Virus record (IMG/VR): IMGVR_UViG_3300046522_000272
Span: 1-39,780 of that record
Direction: 5' to 3' (one strand)
DNA length: 39,780 nucleotides
Source of the DNA: a virus
Part shown: piece after piece, positions 30,454-38,779 of the stretch
How the letters are laid out: each line of letters begins with the position of its first letter
How positions within the stretch are numbered: position 1 is the stretch's first letter
Made by a program: the position numbers and the translations under genes
The notes under the pieces: model-generated
Databases searched by the model: none
The model's input: the letters and a program-made list of their open reading frames with translations, nothing else
Told to the model about the DNA's origin: nothing

Positions 30454-30911
30454 TCAAGGTGACCTACAGCGGGGCGCTCGCGCCGGCGCGAAGCATGCGC
30501 GAAAAGGTCGAGCGTCTGCAGCGCGAAGTAAGCGCCCTTCCGCAATACGAGCCTGAGACGAAGCATTACTTCCACGGCGGTATGTACTGCCGCGAAGTGT
30601 GGCGCCAGGCCGGCGTGCTCGTCGTCGGGAAGGTGCACAAGAAGGAACACTTCTACCTGATCGTGAGCGGCACGGTCTCGATCACAACCGACGATGGAGT
30701 ACAGCGGGTCACCGGGCCGCATTTGCTGAAATGTGCTCCTTGCACGAAGCGCGCCGTGTTCAGCGAGACGGACGCGCTGTGCATGACCTTTCACGTCGTC
30801 GGCGCCCGAACTGTCGAGGAAGCTGAGCAGGAACTGGTTGAGCCCGACGCGGCGGAGATGTACGCGCCCGGGAATCAGCTACAACAACAATCTCAAAAGG
30901 TACTGCCATGA
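30450..30911 (+). CDS. Cupin-fold phage protein
   Basis: 153 aa. Residues ~55-115 read as a cupin barrel: VGKVHKKEHFYLIVSGTVSI, then GPHLLKCAPCTKRAVFSETD. The His/Glu residues could bind a metal, but the usual G(X)5HXH motif is not intact. It occupies the place of P22 gene 14, an assembly and infectivity factor of unknown fold. Whether it is enzymatic or structural is not clear. Confidence 0.75.
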   Translation: MIKVTYSGALAPARSMREKVERLQREVSALPQYEPETKHYFHGGMYCREVWRQAGVLVVGKVHKKEHFYLIVSGTVSITTDDGVQRVTGPHLLKCAPCTKRAVFSETDALCMTFHVVGARTVEEAEQELVEPDAAEMYAPGNQLQQQSQKVLP

Positions 30912-31711
30912 CATTCTGGGTAGCAGGCGCCGTCGTCGTCGGCGCAGGGGTCAATGCTTACGCTTCGAACAAAGCAGCGAAAGCACAGCAGCAATCCGCA
31001 AGCGACGCAAATGCCGTCGCTAAGCAAACCAGCGATGACCAAATTGCACTGCAGCGCGAGATGTTCAACAAGAACGTCGAGCTGCAACAGCCGGCAATCG
31101 ACGCCGGCAATACGTCGCGCAATCGCCTCCTCCAGTTGCTCGGCCTGTCGGCCGGCGGCGCCGACAACGGCTCGCTGATGAAGGACTTCAGCATGGGCGA
31201 CTTCCAGGCCGACCCGGGCTACCAATTCCGACTCGATCAGGGCCAGAAAGCCCTCGATCGCAGCGCGGCCGCACGCGGCAGCCTGCTGTCGGGCGCGGCG
31301 CTGAAGGACGCCAACAATTACGCGCAGGGCCAAGCGTCCCAGGAATTGCAGGCCGCTTACGACAGGTTCAACACGAACCGTACGAACAAGATGAACCCCC
31401 TGCTGTCGCTCGCCGGCTCGGCGCAGACCGCGTCGGGAGCGCTCGGTGCAGCTGGTCAAAATTATGCGAACGGCGCCGGAAGCGCACTCAGCCAGTACGG
31501 CGCGGCCGTCGGCCAGAACCTGACCGGCGCCGGCAACGCCCGCGCATCCGGCTACGTGGGCACGGCAAACGCCGTAGGCAACGGTCTCAGCCAGTATCTG
31601 AATTACAACCAGAACCAGAACCTGCTGAGCAAGCTTTCGAGCAACAGCAGTGTCGGGGGCTATAACGACGAGATGGCGCGGATCAACGCCCAGCTCTACT
31701 CCGGAGGATAA
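30908..31711 (+). CDS. Ejection protein, gp7-like position
   Basis: 267 aa. A hydrophobic N-terminus (FWVAGAVVVGAGVNAYASN) is followed by a helical Ala/Gln/Asn-rich body (KAAKAQQQSASDANAVAKQT, SRNRLLQLLGLSAGG, QFRLDQGQKALDRSAAARGS). This is the common internal-virion (DNA transfer) family of podoviruses. It should leave the virion before the DNA and help span the cell envelope. Synteny with P22 gp7, the first of three ejection proteins. Confidence 0.82.
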   Translation: MTFWVAGAVVVGAGVNAYASNKAAKAQQQSASDANAVAKQTSDDQIALQREMFNKNVELQQPAIDAGNTSRNRLLQLLGLSAGGADNGSLMKDFSMGDFQADPGYQFRLDQGQKALDRSAAARGSLLSGAALKDANNYAQGQASQELQAAYDRFNTNRTNKMNPLLSLAGSAQTASGALGAAGQNYANGAGSALSQYGAAVGQNLTGAGNARASGYVGTANAVGNGLSQYLNYNQNQNLLSKLSSNSSVGGYNDEMARINAQLYSGG

Positions 31712-31713
31712 GC

Positions 31714-33030
31714 ATGCCCATCGATCCGAACATCGCCCTTAGCCTCAAGCCGATCCAGCTGGCCAATCCGCTCGAGCAATACATGCAGGCACAGCAGATC
31801 CAGGCCAGCCAGAATCAGAATCGTCTGGCCGATCTGATGTATACGGAAAAGCAGCGGGACACGGACCAGAACATCCTGCTGAATAACCTGTACAAGAGCG
31901 CTGTCGGCTCCGATGGCAGCCTCGACCGCAGCAAACTCTACACCGGCGTCGCTGGGGCCGGTCTCGGCTCGAAGCTGCCGGGCATCCAGAAATCCTTCGC
32001 GGATGCCGACAAGGTGCTGGCCGACGTCGAAGAAAGCAAGGCGAAGACTGGAAACTACAAAGCCGAAACGGCCGGCAAGCAAGACGATCTGCGGGAGAAA
32101 AAGCGACAGCGCGCGATCACCGATATTGCAGCCTTCAAGACGCCCCAGGAAGCGCTGGCCAGCCTAGCCGCGCACGAGCAGGCAGGCGACCTGGCGCCCG
32201 ATGCTGCAGCGGCTGTGCGTGCCACGATTCCGCAGAACCCGGCCGACTTCCCGAAATGGCAGATCGGCATGCTGCAGCGGATCATGTCGGCAGGTGAGGG
32301 AATGAAGTACTTGACCCCGGATGCAAACACGGTTTCCAACAACGCGACCTCGCGCGCCAATAACGCGGCCACGAATGCCACAACGCGCCGCGGCCAGGAC
32401 ATGACCGATGCCCGCGCCCGCGAACTGGGCCAGCAAGGGCAGTACGACTCCGAGCGCGGCGTGGTGGTCGACAAGACGACAGGTGTCGCGCGGCCGGTCG
32501 TCGGCGCCGACGGCAAGCCGCTGCAGGCCGGCGGCAAGATGACCGAGGACCAGGCCAAGGCGACCGGCTGGCTGGTGCAGGCCGAGAACGCGTGGAAGAA
32601 CATGCAGGCTGTCGGCCTGAAGAACGGGAAGCCGACCGATGCCGCGAAGCCGGGCCGAGTCGAAGCCGCCTTGTCTGCGGCGATTCCGTTCGGCGCGGGC
32701 GAGGCGGCGGCCAACTCCTGGCGCGGCGCCGACCGTCAGAAGTTCCTGCAGGGTGCCTCGTCGCTCTCCGAGGCGCTGCTGCGCGCGGCCACCGGCGCCG
32801 GGGTGAACAAGGACGAGGCGGCGCAGAAGGTGCGCGAGCTCACCCCGGTGTGGGGTGATACCGACGAGAACATCAAGCAGAAGATGGACTCGATCCCGCT
32901 CTACATCGAGTCGCTGAAGGTTCGATCGGGGCCTGGCGCGGCGAAAGCAGCGGCCGTGCTGAAGGCGCCCGCGGCCGCCGGCGTACCCGACGACATCGCA
33001 GCGCTGCTGCAAAAACACGGAGGTAAATGA
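31714..33030 (+). CDS. Ejection protein, gp20-like position
   Basis: 438 aa. The N-terminus (NPLEQYMQAQQIQASQNQNR) is a Gln-rich helix typical of internal virion proteins. A charged middle (~105-150) and an Ala/Asn/Thr-rich segment (ATSRANNAATNATTRRGQDM, ~205-235) follow. The C-terminal domain (~295-425) is helical with DEAAQKVRELTPVWGDTDEN. No lytic transglycosylase motif is evident. Its stop overlaps the next start. Confidence 0.78.
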   Translation: MPIDPNIALSLKPIQLANPLEQYMQAQQIQASQNQNRLADLMYTEKQRDTDQNILLNNLYKSAVGSDGSLDRSKLYTGVAGAGLGSKLPGIQKSFADADKVLADVEESKAKTGNYKAETAGKQDDLREKKRQRAITDIAAFKTPQEALASLAAHEQAGDLAPDAAAAVRATIPQNPADFPKWQIGMLQRIMSAGEGMKYLTPDANTVSNNATSRANNAATNATTRRGQDMTDARARELGQQGQYDSERGVVVDKTTGVARPVVGADGKPLQAGGKMTEDQAKATGWLVQAENAWKNMQAVGLKNGKPTDAAKPGRVEAALSAAIPFGAGEAAANSWRGADRQKFLQGASSLSEALLRAATGAGVNKDEAAQKVRELTPVWGDTDENIKQKMDSIPLYIESLKVRSGPGAAKAAAVLKAPAAAGVPDDIAALLQKHGGK

Positions 33031-34715
33031 TGCCCACGCGCGAAGAGCTCTACACAGCGCTGCGCAACGCCGACAAGGCCGGAGACGTCGACGGCGCGCG
33101 TAAGCTCGCCGCATACATTCAGGCGCTGCCGGCTGAGACGCCGACGGTGGCCGCGCAGCCGGCGCCGAAGGACGAAAGCATCGGCGCCACGCTGAAGAAG
33201 GCGGCCGAGGGCGCCGCGCTGGGCGTATCCGACATTGGCAACACGGTACTGAACGTGGCCACCTACCTGCCAGGCAAGGTCGTGCCCGCGATCGCGCAAT
33301 GGAACCGCACGCGCAACGCTGACTTCGACGCGCTGACCGAGCAGAACAAGGACTCGACAGCGTTCAAGCTCGGCCGCGTGGGCGGGAACATCGCGGCCAC
33401 GATCCCGGTCGGAGGGACGCTGGCTGCTGGTGCACGCGCGGCTGGAGTGTCAGCGCCGCTCGTTTCCGCTCTCGCGACTAGCGGCATGAGGGCTGGCGGC
33501 GTTTCCGGTGCCGCAGGCATGGGCCTGCGCATGGCCGGGGGCGCCTCTACGGGCGGGGTCTCGGCCGCATTGGTCAATCCGGACGACGCGCTCGTTGGTG
33601 CTGGAATTGGTGCGGCGTTGCCGCCAGCACTCGCAGGTGTAGGTAGAGTTGCGCGCGCCATCGGCGCGAAGATGGCTGGCCCGGTAGTCGCGCCGGAGCT
33701 GCGACAAGCGGTCCTGAATGCCCGCGATGCCGGTTACGTGATCCCGCCAAGCCAGGCCAAGCCAACCTTGCTGAACCGTGCACTCGAAGGGTTCGCAGGC
33801 AAGCTGAGCACGGCGCAGAACGCCAGCGCGAAAAACCAGCCGATCACGAACGAGCTGGCGAAGAAGGCCATCGGAGCCGCCGACCTGTCTGAAGCCGGCA
33901 TCGCGCAAGTGCGCGCACGAGCGAATCAGGCGTATGACGCTCTTGGCCAAGTCGGGAAATTTCAGGCCGATGGCGATTTCGTGCAGGCGTTGGACGATGC
34001 GGGCGCGTCAACGGCGGCAATGCGTCAGAATTTCCCGGAGCTCGTACACGGCGAAGTGGATGCCTTGATCGATGGACTCAAGACCAGAGCGGAATTCGGC
34101 GCGCAGCCGACCATCGAAGCGATCAAGCAGTTCCGGGCAGACGCTGCGACGAATCGCGCGGCCTTGGATCCGGCAAAGAAGGCGCTCGGCCGGGCGCAGG
34201 GGAAGATCGCGAACGCGCTCGAGGACCTGATCGATCGGAATCTCCAAGCCACTGGCAACGAAGCGCTGCTCGACGGCTACCGCGCCGCCCGCCAAACGCT
34301 GGCGAAAACATACGACGTCGAGAAAGCCCTCAACGTCACCAGCGGGAACGTGGACGGGAACAAACTTGCCCAGTTGCTCAAGAAGGGGCGCCCTCTTTCT
34401 GGGGAACTGCGGACCATCGCGGATTTCGCTGCCCAGTTCCCGAAAGCAGCTCAACCGATAGAGCGCATGGGTAGCCTGCCCGGCGTAAGTCCGCTTGATT
34501 TTGGAGCTTTGGGGGCGGTGAGCGCGGCGACGTCGAATCCGCTAGTCATGGCTGGTGTACTTGCACGCCCAGCAGCTCGTGCCGCAGTGCTGTCCGGGCC
34601 GATCCAGAACCGCTTGGCAACGGCGCCGACAACGAATCGGCTCACGCAGCTCTTGGCCATGCCTGAAACTGAGCAGCTTATCTATCGCGCGGCCCCGGTC
34701 ACCCTCGACCGCTGA
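33027..34715 (+). CDS. Ejection protein, gp16-like position
   Basis: 562 aa, close to P22 gp16 (about 609 aa) in length. The N-terminus has a helix (TREELYTALRNADKAGDVDG); residues ~110-220 contain Gly/Ala-rich hydrophobic stretches (GGNIAATIPVGGTLAAGARA, GAAGMGLRMAGGAST, GAGIGAALPPALAGV) that could insert into a membrane. The C-terminal half is long and helical. It is the last of three genes ordered as P22 7-20-16 and is likely to act at the inner membrane during DNA entry. Two ATGs occur at the start. Confidence 0.8.
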   Translation: MMPTREELYTALRNADKAGDVDGARKLAAYIQALPAETPTVAAQPAPKDESIGATLKKAAEGAALGVSDIGNTVLNVATYLPGKVVPAIAQWNRTRNADFDALTEQNKDSTAFKLGRVGGNIAATIPVGGTLAAGARAAGVSAPLVSALATSGMRAGGVSGAAGMGLRMAGGASTGGVSAALVNPDDALVGAGIGAALPPALAGVGRVARAIGAKMAGPVVAPELRQAVLNARDAGYVIPPSQAKPTLLNRALEGFAGKLSTAQNASAKNQPITNELAKKAIGAADLSEAGIAQVRARANQAYDALGQVGKFQADGDFVQALDDAGASTAAMRQNFPELVHGEVDALIDGLKTRAEFGAQPTIEAIKQFRADAATNRAALDPAKKALGRAQGKIANALEDLIDRNLQATGNEALLDGYRAARQTLAKTYDVEKALNVTSGNVDGNKLAQLLKKGRPLSGELRTIADFAAQFPKAAQPIERMGSLPGVSPLDFGALGAVSAATSNPLVMAGVLARPAARAAVLSGPIQNRLATAPTTNRLTQLLAMPETEQLIYRAAPVTLDR

Positions 34716-34794
34716 GGCCCTTGCAGAAGTTGATGATAAAGGCAAGCACCAGCAGAACGCCGGCCTTGATCAGTAGGTAGTCAGTGTAGTCCAT
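34699..34794 (-). CDS. Tiny antisense membrane peptide (possible)
   Basis: 31 aa read leftward from 34794, with one membrane span (LLIKAGVLLVLAFIINF) and a basic tail. It overlaps the end of the ejection gene. A -10-like TATACT sits 6 nt before the ATG but no good -35 is seen. In P22 the immI region occupies this place between genes 16 and 9. Codon use fits coding, but evidence is limited. Confidence 0.4.
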   Translation of the reverse strand: MDYTDYLLIKAGVLLVLAFIINFCKGLSGRG

Positions 34795-34805
34795 GTAACA
34801 AGTAT

Positions 34806-34835
34806 AGCCCGCCCTTCATCCGGCGGGCTTTTTTT
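34806..34835. terminator. Terminator before the tailspike gene
   Basis: AGCCCGCC-CTTCATCC-GGCGGGCT followed by seven T on the plus strand. It ends the virion operon and leaves the tailspike gene to be reached by antiterminated readthrough. Confidence 0.88.
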
Positions 34836-34858
34836 ATGCCCATACAAGAAGGCCCACC

Positions 34859-36985
34859 ATGACCGGCGTCATCGCGACCATCCCTCGATTGCAGTTCTAC
34901 ACGCCTGCCGGCGCGCCGCTCGCGGGCGGCAAGCTGTACACCTATTTGGCCGGCACGACCACGCCGGCGACAACGTATCAGGACCAGGGCCTGACGACCC
35001 AGAACGAGAATCCGATCCTGCTGGACTCCACTGGTTCATGCTCGATCTGGCTCGACCCGGCGAAATCCTACAAGTTCGTGCTGAAGAACGCCCAGGGCGC
35101 AATCCAGCCGGGCTGGCCGATCGACAACGTCAGCGGCGCGGCGAACGTCATCTCGCTGCAGCCGACGCTGAGCGCCTTCGCGAAACTGGTCGTGCTGGCG
35201 GCGGCCGGCGGTTCGGCGCTCGTCGGCTTCGCGCAGAGCCTGGCCGGCACCGTTCAGCGCACCCTCGCCGACGTGCTGAGCGACACCATCAGCGTGAAGG
35301 ACTTCGGGCTCGTCGGCGACAACACGACCGGCAACAGCTCGGCGATCACGGAGATGTGCACAAATCTGGCTGTCTCGAATTACGAAGTCGTGCTGCCGAA
35401 GGGCGACTATCTGATCGATTCCAACGTCGCCATCCCGACGAACCTCTCGCTGCGCTTCCGCGCTGGCGCGCGCCTGGTCATCCCGAACGGCGTGACACTG
35501 ACCCTCAATAACGCCGAGCTGCTCGCCGGCCGCCAGCAGATTTTCAGCTGCATTGGCACGGGCAAGGTGATCGGCACGATCCGCAACGAGTTGATCTTCC
35601 CGGAATGGTGGGGCGCGATCGCCGACGGCCTGCACCCGCCGACCGGCTCCGACTTCTCTGAACGGGCCGCCGCGGCCGCGCGCAACGCCCCTGCCCTCCA
35701 GGCTGCACTGACGTTCGCCGGGTACTCGTATTCGCTGAACGGCTTGACCAGCACCTTGTCGCTCACGTACGGCTACTACGTCTACGACACGACGCTGTCG
35801 ATCCCGCTCAGTGCCAACGTCGTTGGCTATGGCATCGGCAGCGCCTTGTTTTTCTACTCGGCCACTGGCAACGCCCTCGAGTGCGTTCCTCCGATCGGCG
35901 GCAACAACACGATGCTCAAGGACTTCTTCATCGCGCCGCTGGCCGGGCCGACGTGGAACCAGAGCAGCGGGTATGGCCTCTACATGAAGAATGTCAGCAC
36001 GCCTATCGTGGATAACGTGTGGTCGTCCGGCTTCGGTCCGGGCGGCAGCGGCGGCGGCACGTTCTATTTTGAGAACGTCATCGAGGGGCGCGTCCGCGGC
36101 CTCATCTCGGATAACTCGAACGGCCCGGCCTACACGATCCGCGGCGTTTGCCAGGGCACCATCATTTCAAACTGCATCAATGCGGGGACGAAGTACGGCG
36201 CCGCATTCGACATCCAGAGCGGTTACGACCTGACCATTATTGGGTGCACCGGCAAGGGGGGCTATACCGGCTTTACCAACGGCTTTTACGTCAATGCCTG
36301 GGAAGACCTCAACCTGATCGGATGCAGCACGTACCGGGTGAACCGCGAAGGTATCGTCACGACCGCTTCTACCCTGAACTGCAATATCGCGAACCTGACT
36401 GTGAACGATGCCAGCTCGGACAGCCCGGGCACGTACGCGGGAATGAGCATCTCGGGCAGCCGCAATACGCTGACAGCGCCGAAGGTCACGTCGAACACGC
36501 CGCAGTACTCGTACGGGATCCAGCTGCTGGGCGGCGCCACGGACTGCACGGTGTCGAACCCGAACGTTACGCCGGGCACGGTTGGCGCCATCCTCGACGC
36601 CCAGCCGACCGGAACGAACACCTACCCGGTTCGCAAGGTGACGACGACCACGGCCGCCGTGACGACGATCTGGCAGAAGTCGCTGAACAACAATGCCGGC
36701 GCCTACGTCGAGGCCGCGGTGAATATGAAGCAGCGCGGCGCCACGGGCGAGACGGCCGTCTTCAAGATCTGGGCGCGCGCGGCAACTGGCACGAGCGGCA
36801 CGACGATCACGACCGGATCGATTGTGTCCAGCAAATCGAACGTGAGCTCGACGGTGAACGCGGCCTGGGTGCTTTCGAACAGCGGCGCAAACACCGGCGT
36901 TGTCGACCTGCAGATTACCGGCCTGGCCTCGGGCAGCGCGATCGACTGGTCGGCCATCGTTACCACGGCTTCCTCCACAGGTTAA
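34859..36985 (+). CDS. Tailspike, beta-helix receptor-binding protein
   Basis: 708 aa. Residues 1-~100 (IPRLQFYTPAGAPLAGGKLY, TYLAGTTTPATTYQDQG, KFVLKNAQG) are a head-binding domain found on many podovirus spikes. A linker (TISVKDFGLVGDNTTGNSSA, ~140) leads to a parallel beta-helix (~155-590) with turns such as NAGTKYGAAFDIQSGYDLTI. The C-terminal ~110 residues (AAVNMKQRGATGETAVFKIW) are a trimerisation or carbohydrate-binding cap. It should bind and probably cleave a surface polysaccharide of the host. Catalytic residues cannot be assigned by eye. Confidence 0.9.
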   Translation: MTGVIATIPRLQFYTPAGAPLAGGKLYTYLAGTTTPATTYQDQGLTTQNENPILLDSTGSCSIWLDPAKSYKFVLKNAQGAIQPGWPIDNVSGAANVISLQPTLSAFAKLVVLAAAGGSALVGFAQSLAGTVQRTLADVLSDTISVKDFGLVGDNTTGNSSAITEMCTNLAVSNYEVVLPKGDYLIDSNVAIPTNLSLRFRAGARLVIPNGVTLTLNNAELLAGRQQIFSCIGTGKVIGTIRNELIFPEWWGAIADGLHPPTGSDFSERAAAAARNAPALQAALTFAGYSYSLNGLTSTLSLTYGYYVYDTTLSIPLSANVVGYGIGSALFFYSATGNALECVPPIGGNNTMLKDFFIAPLAGPTWNQSSGYGLYMKNVSTPIVDNVWSSGFGPGGSGGGTFYFENVIEGRVRGLISDNSNGPAYTIRGVCQGTIISNCINAGTKYGAAFDIQSGYDLTIIGCTGKGGYTGFTNGFYVNAWEDLNLIGCSTYRVNREGIVTTASTLNCNIANLTVNDASSDSPGTYAGMSISGSRNTLTAPKVTSNTPQYSYGIQLLGGATDCTVSNPNVTPGTVGAILDAQPTGTNTYPVRKVTTTTAAVTTIWQKSLNNNAGAYVEAAVNMKQRGATGETAVFKIWARAATGTSGTTITTGSIVSSKSNVSSTVNAAWVLSNSGANTGVVDLQITGLASGSAIDWSAIVTTASSTG

Positions 36986-37022
36986 TCGATCCATCAACCA
37001 GAGCGCCGCGGCGCACACAACC

Positions 37023-37415
37023 ATGAAAGTCCAAAACATGAGCGAACCAATTTCCGGCGCGGCGGCCGGCGTAGCAGGCTGGAAGATCCTCGGCGGCCTG
37101 GCCGGTACCGGCGTTGGCGCCGGATTGGCCGCCTACATCGTGATGTCCATGACGAAACCGCGCACCAATCAGGAATGGCACGTCGCGCTGATTTGCACGC
37201 TGGCCGGCTCGATTGGCGGCGGCGCCGCGCTCATAAGCTGGCTCGGCATCCAGCGCTGGGCCGACGACGTGTTCGGCCTCGTTGGCATGTTCGGCATCGC
37301 GTTCGCGTGCGGGCTGCCGGCCTGGCTGATCGTGCGCGCGCTGTTCGCGTACATCGAAAAGAAGCGCGACGCCGACATCACCGAGATCGTCAAGGACGTG
37401 AAGGAGATGATCTGA
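37023..37415 (+). CDS. Holin with three membrane spans
   Basis: 130 aa (from 37023) or 125 aa (from 37038). Three hydrophobic segments (LGGLAGTGVGAGLAAYIVMS, ICTLAGSIGGGAALISWLGI, VGMFGIAFACGLPAWLIVRA) and a charged C-terminus (KKRDADITEIVKDVKEMI). Position before the endolysin and the topology identify a holin that times membrane opening. The two ATGs, with an extra Lys in the longer form (MKVQNM), recall dual-start holin/antiholin genes. Confidence 0.82.
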   Translation: MKVQNMSEPISGAAAGVAGWKILGGLAGTGVGAGLAAYIVMSMTKPRTNQEWHVALICTLAGSIGGGAALISWLGIQRWADDVFGLVGMFGIAFACGLPAWLIVRALFAYIEKKRDADITEIVKDVKEMI

Positions 37416-37870
37416 TGCCCCCTAGCGCCTTCATCGGCATGCTGGCCCAGGCCGCGCAGGACTGCCAGCGCAGGACCGGAATTCCGGCATCCATCACCCT
37501 GGCCCAGGCTGCGCTCGAATCCTCGTGGGGCGCGCGCGCCATCGGCAACAACCTGTTCGGCATCAAGGCGGACAAGTCGTGGACCGGGCCCACCGTCACG
37601 TTCCAGACCACCGAGCACCTGGGCGGCAAGGACGTGAAGTTGCCCGACCAGTTCCGCCGCTACCCGAGCTGGCTGGATAGCATGGTCGACCACGCGCAAT
37701 TCCTGCTGAAGAACCCGCGCTATGCGGCCTGCTTCAAGGAGACGACGGGGCCCGGCTGGGCGCGCGCGCTGCAGGCGGCCGGCTACGCCACCGATCCGGA
37801 CTACGCGAAGAAGCTGATCGACATCATGCGCGGCCGCAACCTCGCCTTCTACGACGAGGTGCATTCATGA
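37415..37870 (+). CDS. Endolysin, FlgJ-type glucosaminidase (GH73)
   Basis: 151 aa. PPSAFIGMLAQAAQDCQRRT, LAQAALESSWG (with the catalytic Glu), NNLFGIKADKSW, RFYxS-like RRYPSWLDSMVDHAQFLL and AGYATDPDYAKKL form a complete GH73-like domain that cleaves N-acetylglucosaminyl bonds of peptidoglycan. No signal peptide, so release depends on the holin. The ATG shares a base with the holin stop; the spanin gene overlaps its end. Confidence 0.93.
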   Translation: MPPSAFIGMLAQAAQDCQRRTGIPASITLAQAALESSWGARAIGNNLFGIKADKSWTGPTVTFQTTEHLGGKDVKLPDQFRRYPSWLDSMVDHAQFLLKNPRYAACFKETTGPGWARALQAAGYATDPDYAKKLIDIMRGRNLAFYDEVHS

Positions 37871-38373
37871 CCGCGCTGGAACGCCTGCTGATCGGCGCCG
37901 TGGTGGCCGCCCTGCTCGCGGTGGGCGCCTGGCGCGTGGCCATGTATTACGGCGACACGCGGTATGACGCCGGGTACGACGCCGCCGTCGCCGCCGGCCA
38001 GAAGCAGCGCGACCGGGAAGCCGACGAGAACCGCAAAGCCGAATCGGACCTGCGCGCCCAACTGGCCGCGCGCGACGTCGAAGCACAACGAAAGGAAGAG
38101 AAATATGCCGAAAGTCTCGATGCTGCTCAGCGCCGCGTGCGCACTGGCACTGACCGGCTGCACTGCCCCGCGGCCAGTCCCGTACAGCCCGCCGCCGCGC
38201 CCGGTGATCGACCCGCTGCCGCCGGCGCTCCAGCTGACGGACAAGGACCGGACGTTGTGCCGGAGGCTGCTGCAGACCTTCTCGGCATCGCCGCAGACGT
38301 TGCAGGACTCGTGCGGCGATACGACCAGGTCGTCGAGCGCTTCGAAAACTGCAGGGCCGTGAACGCGAAATGA
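37867..38373 (+). CDS. Rz: Rz-like inner-membrane spanin
   Basis: 168 aa. An N-terminal signal anchor (~7-27, LLIGAVVAALLAVGAWRVAM) is followed by a periplasmic helical segment with heptads (~45-95, RDREADENRKAESDLRAQLA) and a Pro/Ala linker. A second helix is at the C-terminus (DVAGLVRRYDQVVERFENC). It pairs with the nested lipoprotein to disrupt the outer membrane at the end of lysis. Start overlaps the endolysin stop (ATGA). Confidence 0.88.
   Translation: MTALERLLIGAVVAALLAVGAWRVAMYYGDTRYDAGYDAAVAAGQKQRDREADENRKAESDLRAQLAARDVEAQRKEEKYAESLDAAQRRVRTGTDRLHCPAASPVQPAAAPGDRPAAAGAPADGQGPDVVPEAAADLLGIAADVAGLVRRYDQVVERFENCRAVNAK
38105..38362 (+). CDS. Rz1: Rz1 outer-membrane spanin lipoprotein, nested in Rz
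   Basis: 85 aa in the +1 frame, wholly inside the Rz gene. Signal peptide MPKVSMLLSAACALALTGC with lipobox LTGC (Cys19), then a Pro-rich mature start (PRPVPYSPPPRPVIDPLPP), typical of Rz1. GGAAG lies upstream of the ATG. It would anchor in the outer membrane and bind the Rz periplasmic domain. Confidence 0.88.
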   Translation: MPKVSMLLSAACALALTGCTAPRPVPYSPPPRPVIDPLPPALQLTDKDRTLCRRLLQTFSASPQTLQDSCGDTTRSSSASKTAGP

Positions 38374-38633
38374 CTGACTACCACGTCATCACGGCGGCCG
38401 GCACCGACCACGTGATGACCGTGGACAGTTCCGGCCTCACCATCATCCCATCGCAAGGAATACCACATGGACGAAATCACGCAAGACGAAATCCCGGCGC
38501 CAGATCCGGACCTCATTCAGGACCAGGGGCGCATCCGCCTGGAGCAACTGCTGGAGAACGGCAATCGGTCGCTGCTGGATGCGCAATCGATCGACACGAC
38601 GAAGATTCCGCCGCCGAAGGCGCCGTGACTTGA
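38370..38633 (+). CDS. Doubtful small protein after the spanins
   Basis: 87 aa from an ATG overlapping the Rz stop (ATGA). The first ~30 residues (DYHVITAAGTDHVMTVDSSG) read like a real protein, but the rest is shared in another frame with the gene at 38467 and is Gly/Arg/Pro-rich. Either only the N-terminal part is meaningful or the frame is decayed. Confidence 0.35.
   Translation: MTDYHVITAAGTDHVMTVDSSGLTIIPSQGIPHGRNHARRNPGARSGPHSGPGAHPPGATAGERQSVAAGCAIDRHDEDSAAEGAVT
38467..38628 (+). CDS. Small acidic protein
   Basis: 53 aa, Asp/Glu/Gln-rich (MDEITQDEIPAPDPDLIQDQ, then a helix and IPPPKAP). AAGGA precedes the ATG by 9 nt. The strong acidic bias and codon use support coding. No family recognised. 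Confidence 0.6.
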   Translation: MDEITQDEIPAPDPDLIQDQGRIRLEQLLENGNRSLLDAQSIDTTKIPPPKAP

Positions 38634-38779
38634 CGCCGCCGCGTCGGCTCGGCCACGACCCGGCAGATGAGCGCGAAGCCCGCGCCGTGGTCGGCCAGGT
38701 AGGCGGCCGCGACGCGCGCGTCATCCATGGCCAGCGCCTCGTCGACAGCGCGGGCAAGTTCGGTGTTGGGCCGGTCCAT
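38513..38779 (-). CDS. Small protein divergent from imuA
   Basis: 88 aa. Residues 1-~50 (TELARAVDEALAMDDARVAA, AYLADHGAGFALICRVVAEP) have strong GC-rich codon use and read as a helical protein; similar short proteins occur in Burkholderiales. From ~51 on, codon use is random because the frame becomes antisense to the acidic-protein gene, so the natural C-terminus may have been lost. No Shine-Dalgarno is seen. It points away from imuA across the LexA box. Confidence 0.5.
   Translation of the reverse strand: MDRPNTELARAVDEALAMDDARVAAAYLADHGAGFALICRVVAEPTRRRQVTAPSAAESSSCRSIAHPAATDCRSPAVAPGGCAPGPE

Noticed and set aside
34859-36985. A diversity-generating retroelement linked to the receptor-binding genes
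   Set aside because: Related podoviruses can carry one, but I see no reverse transcriptase and no template/variable repeat pair.
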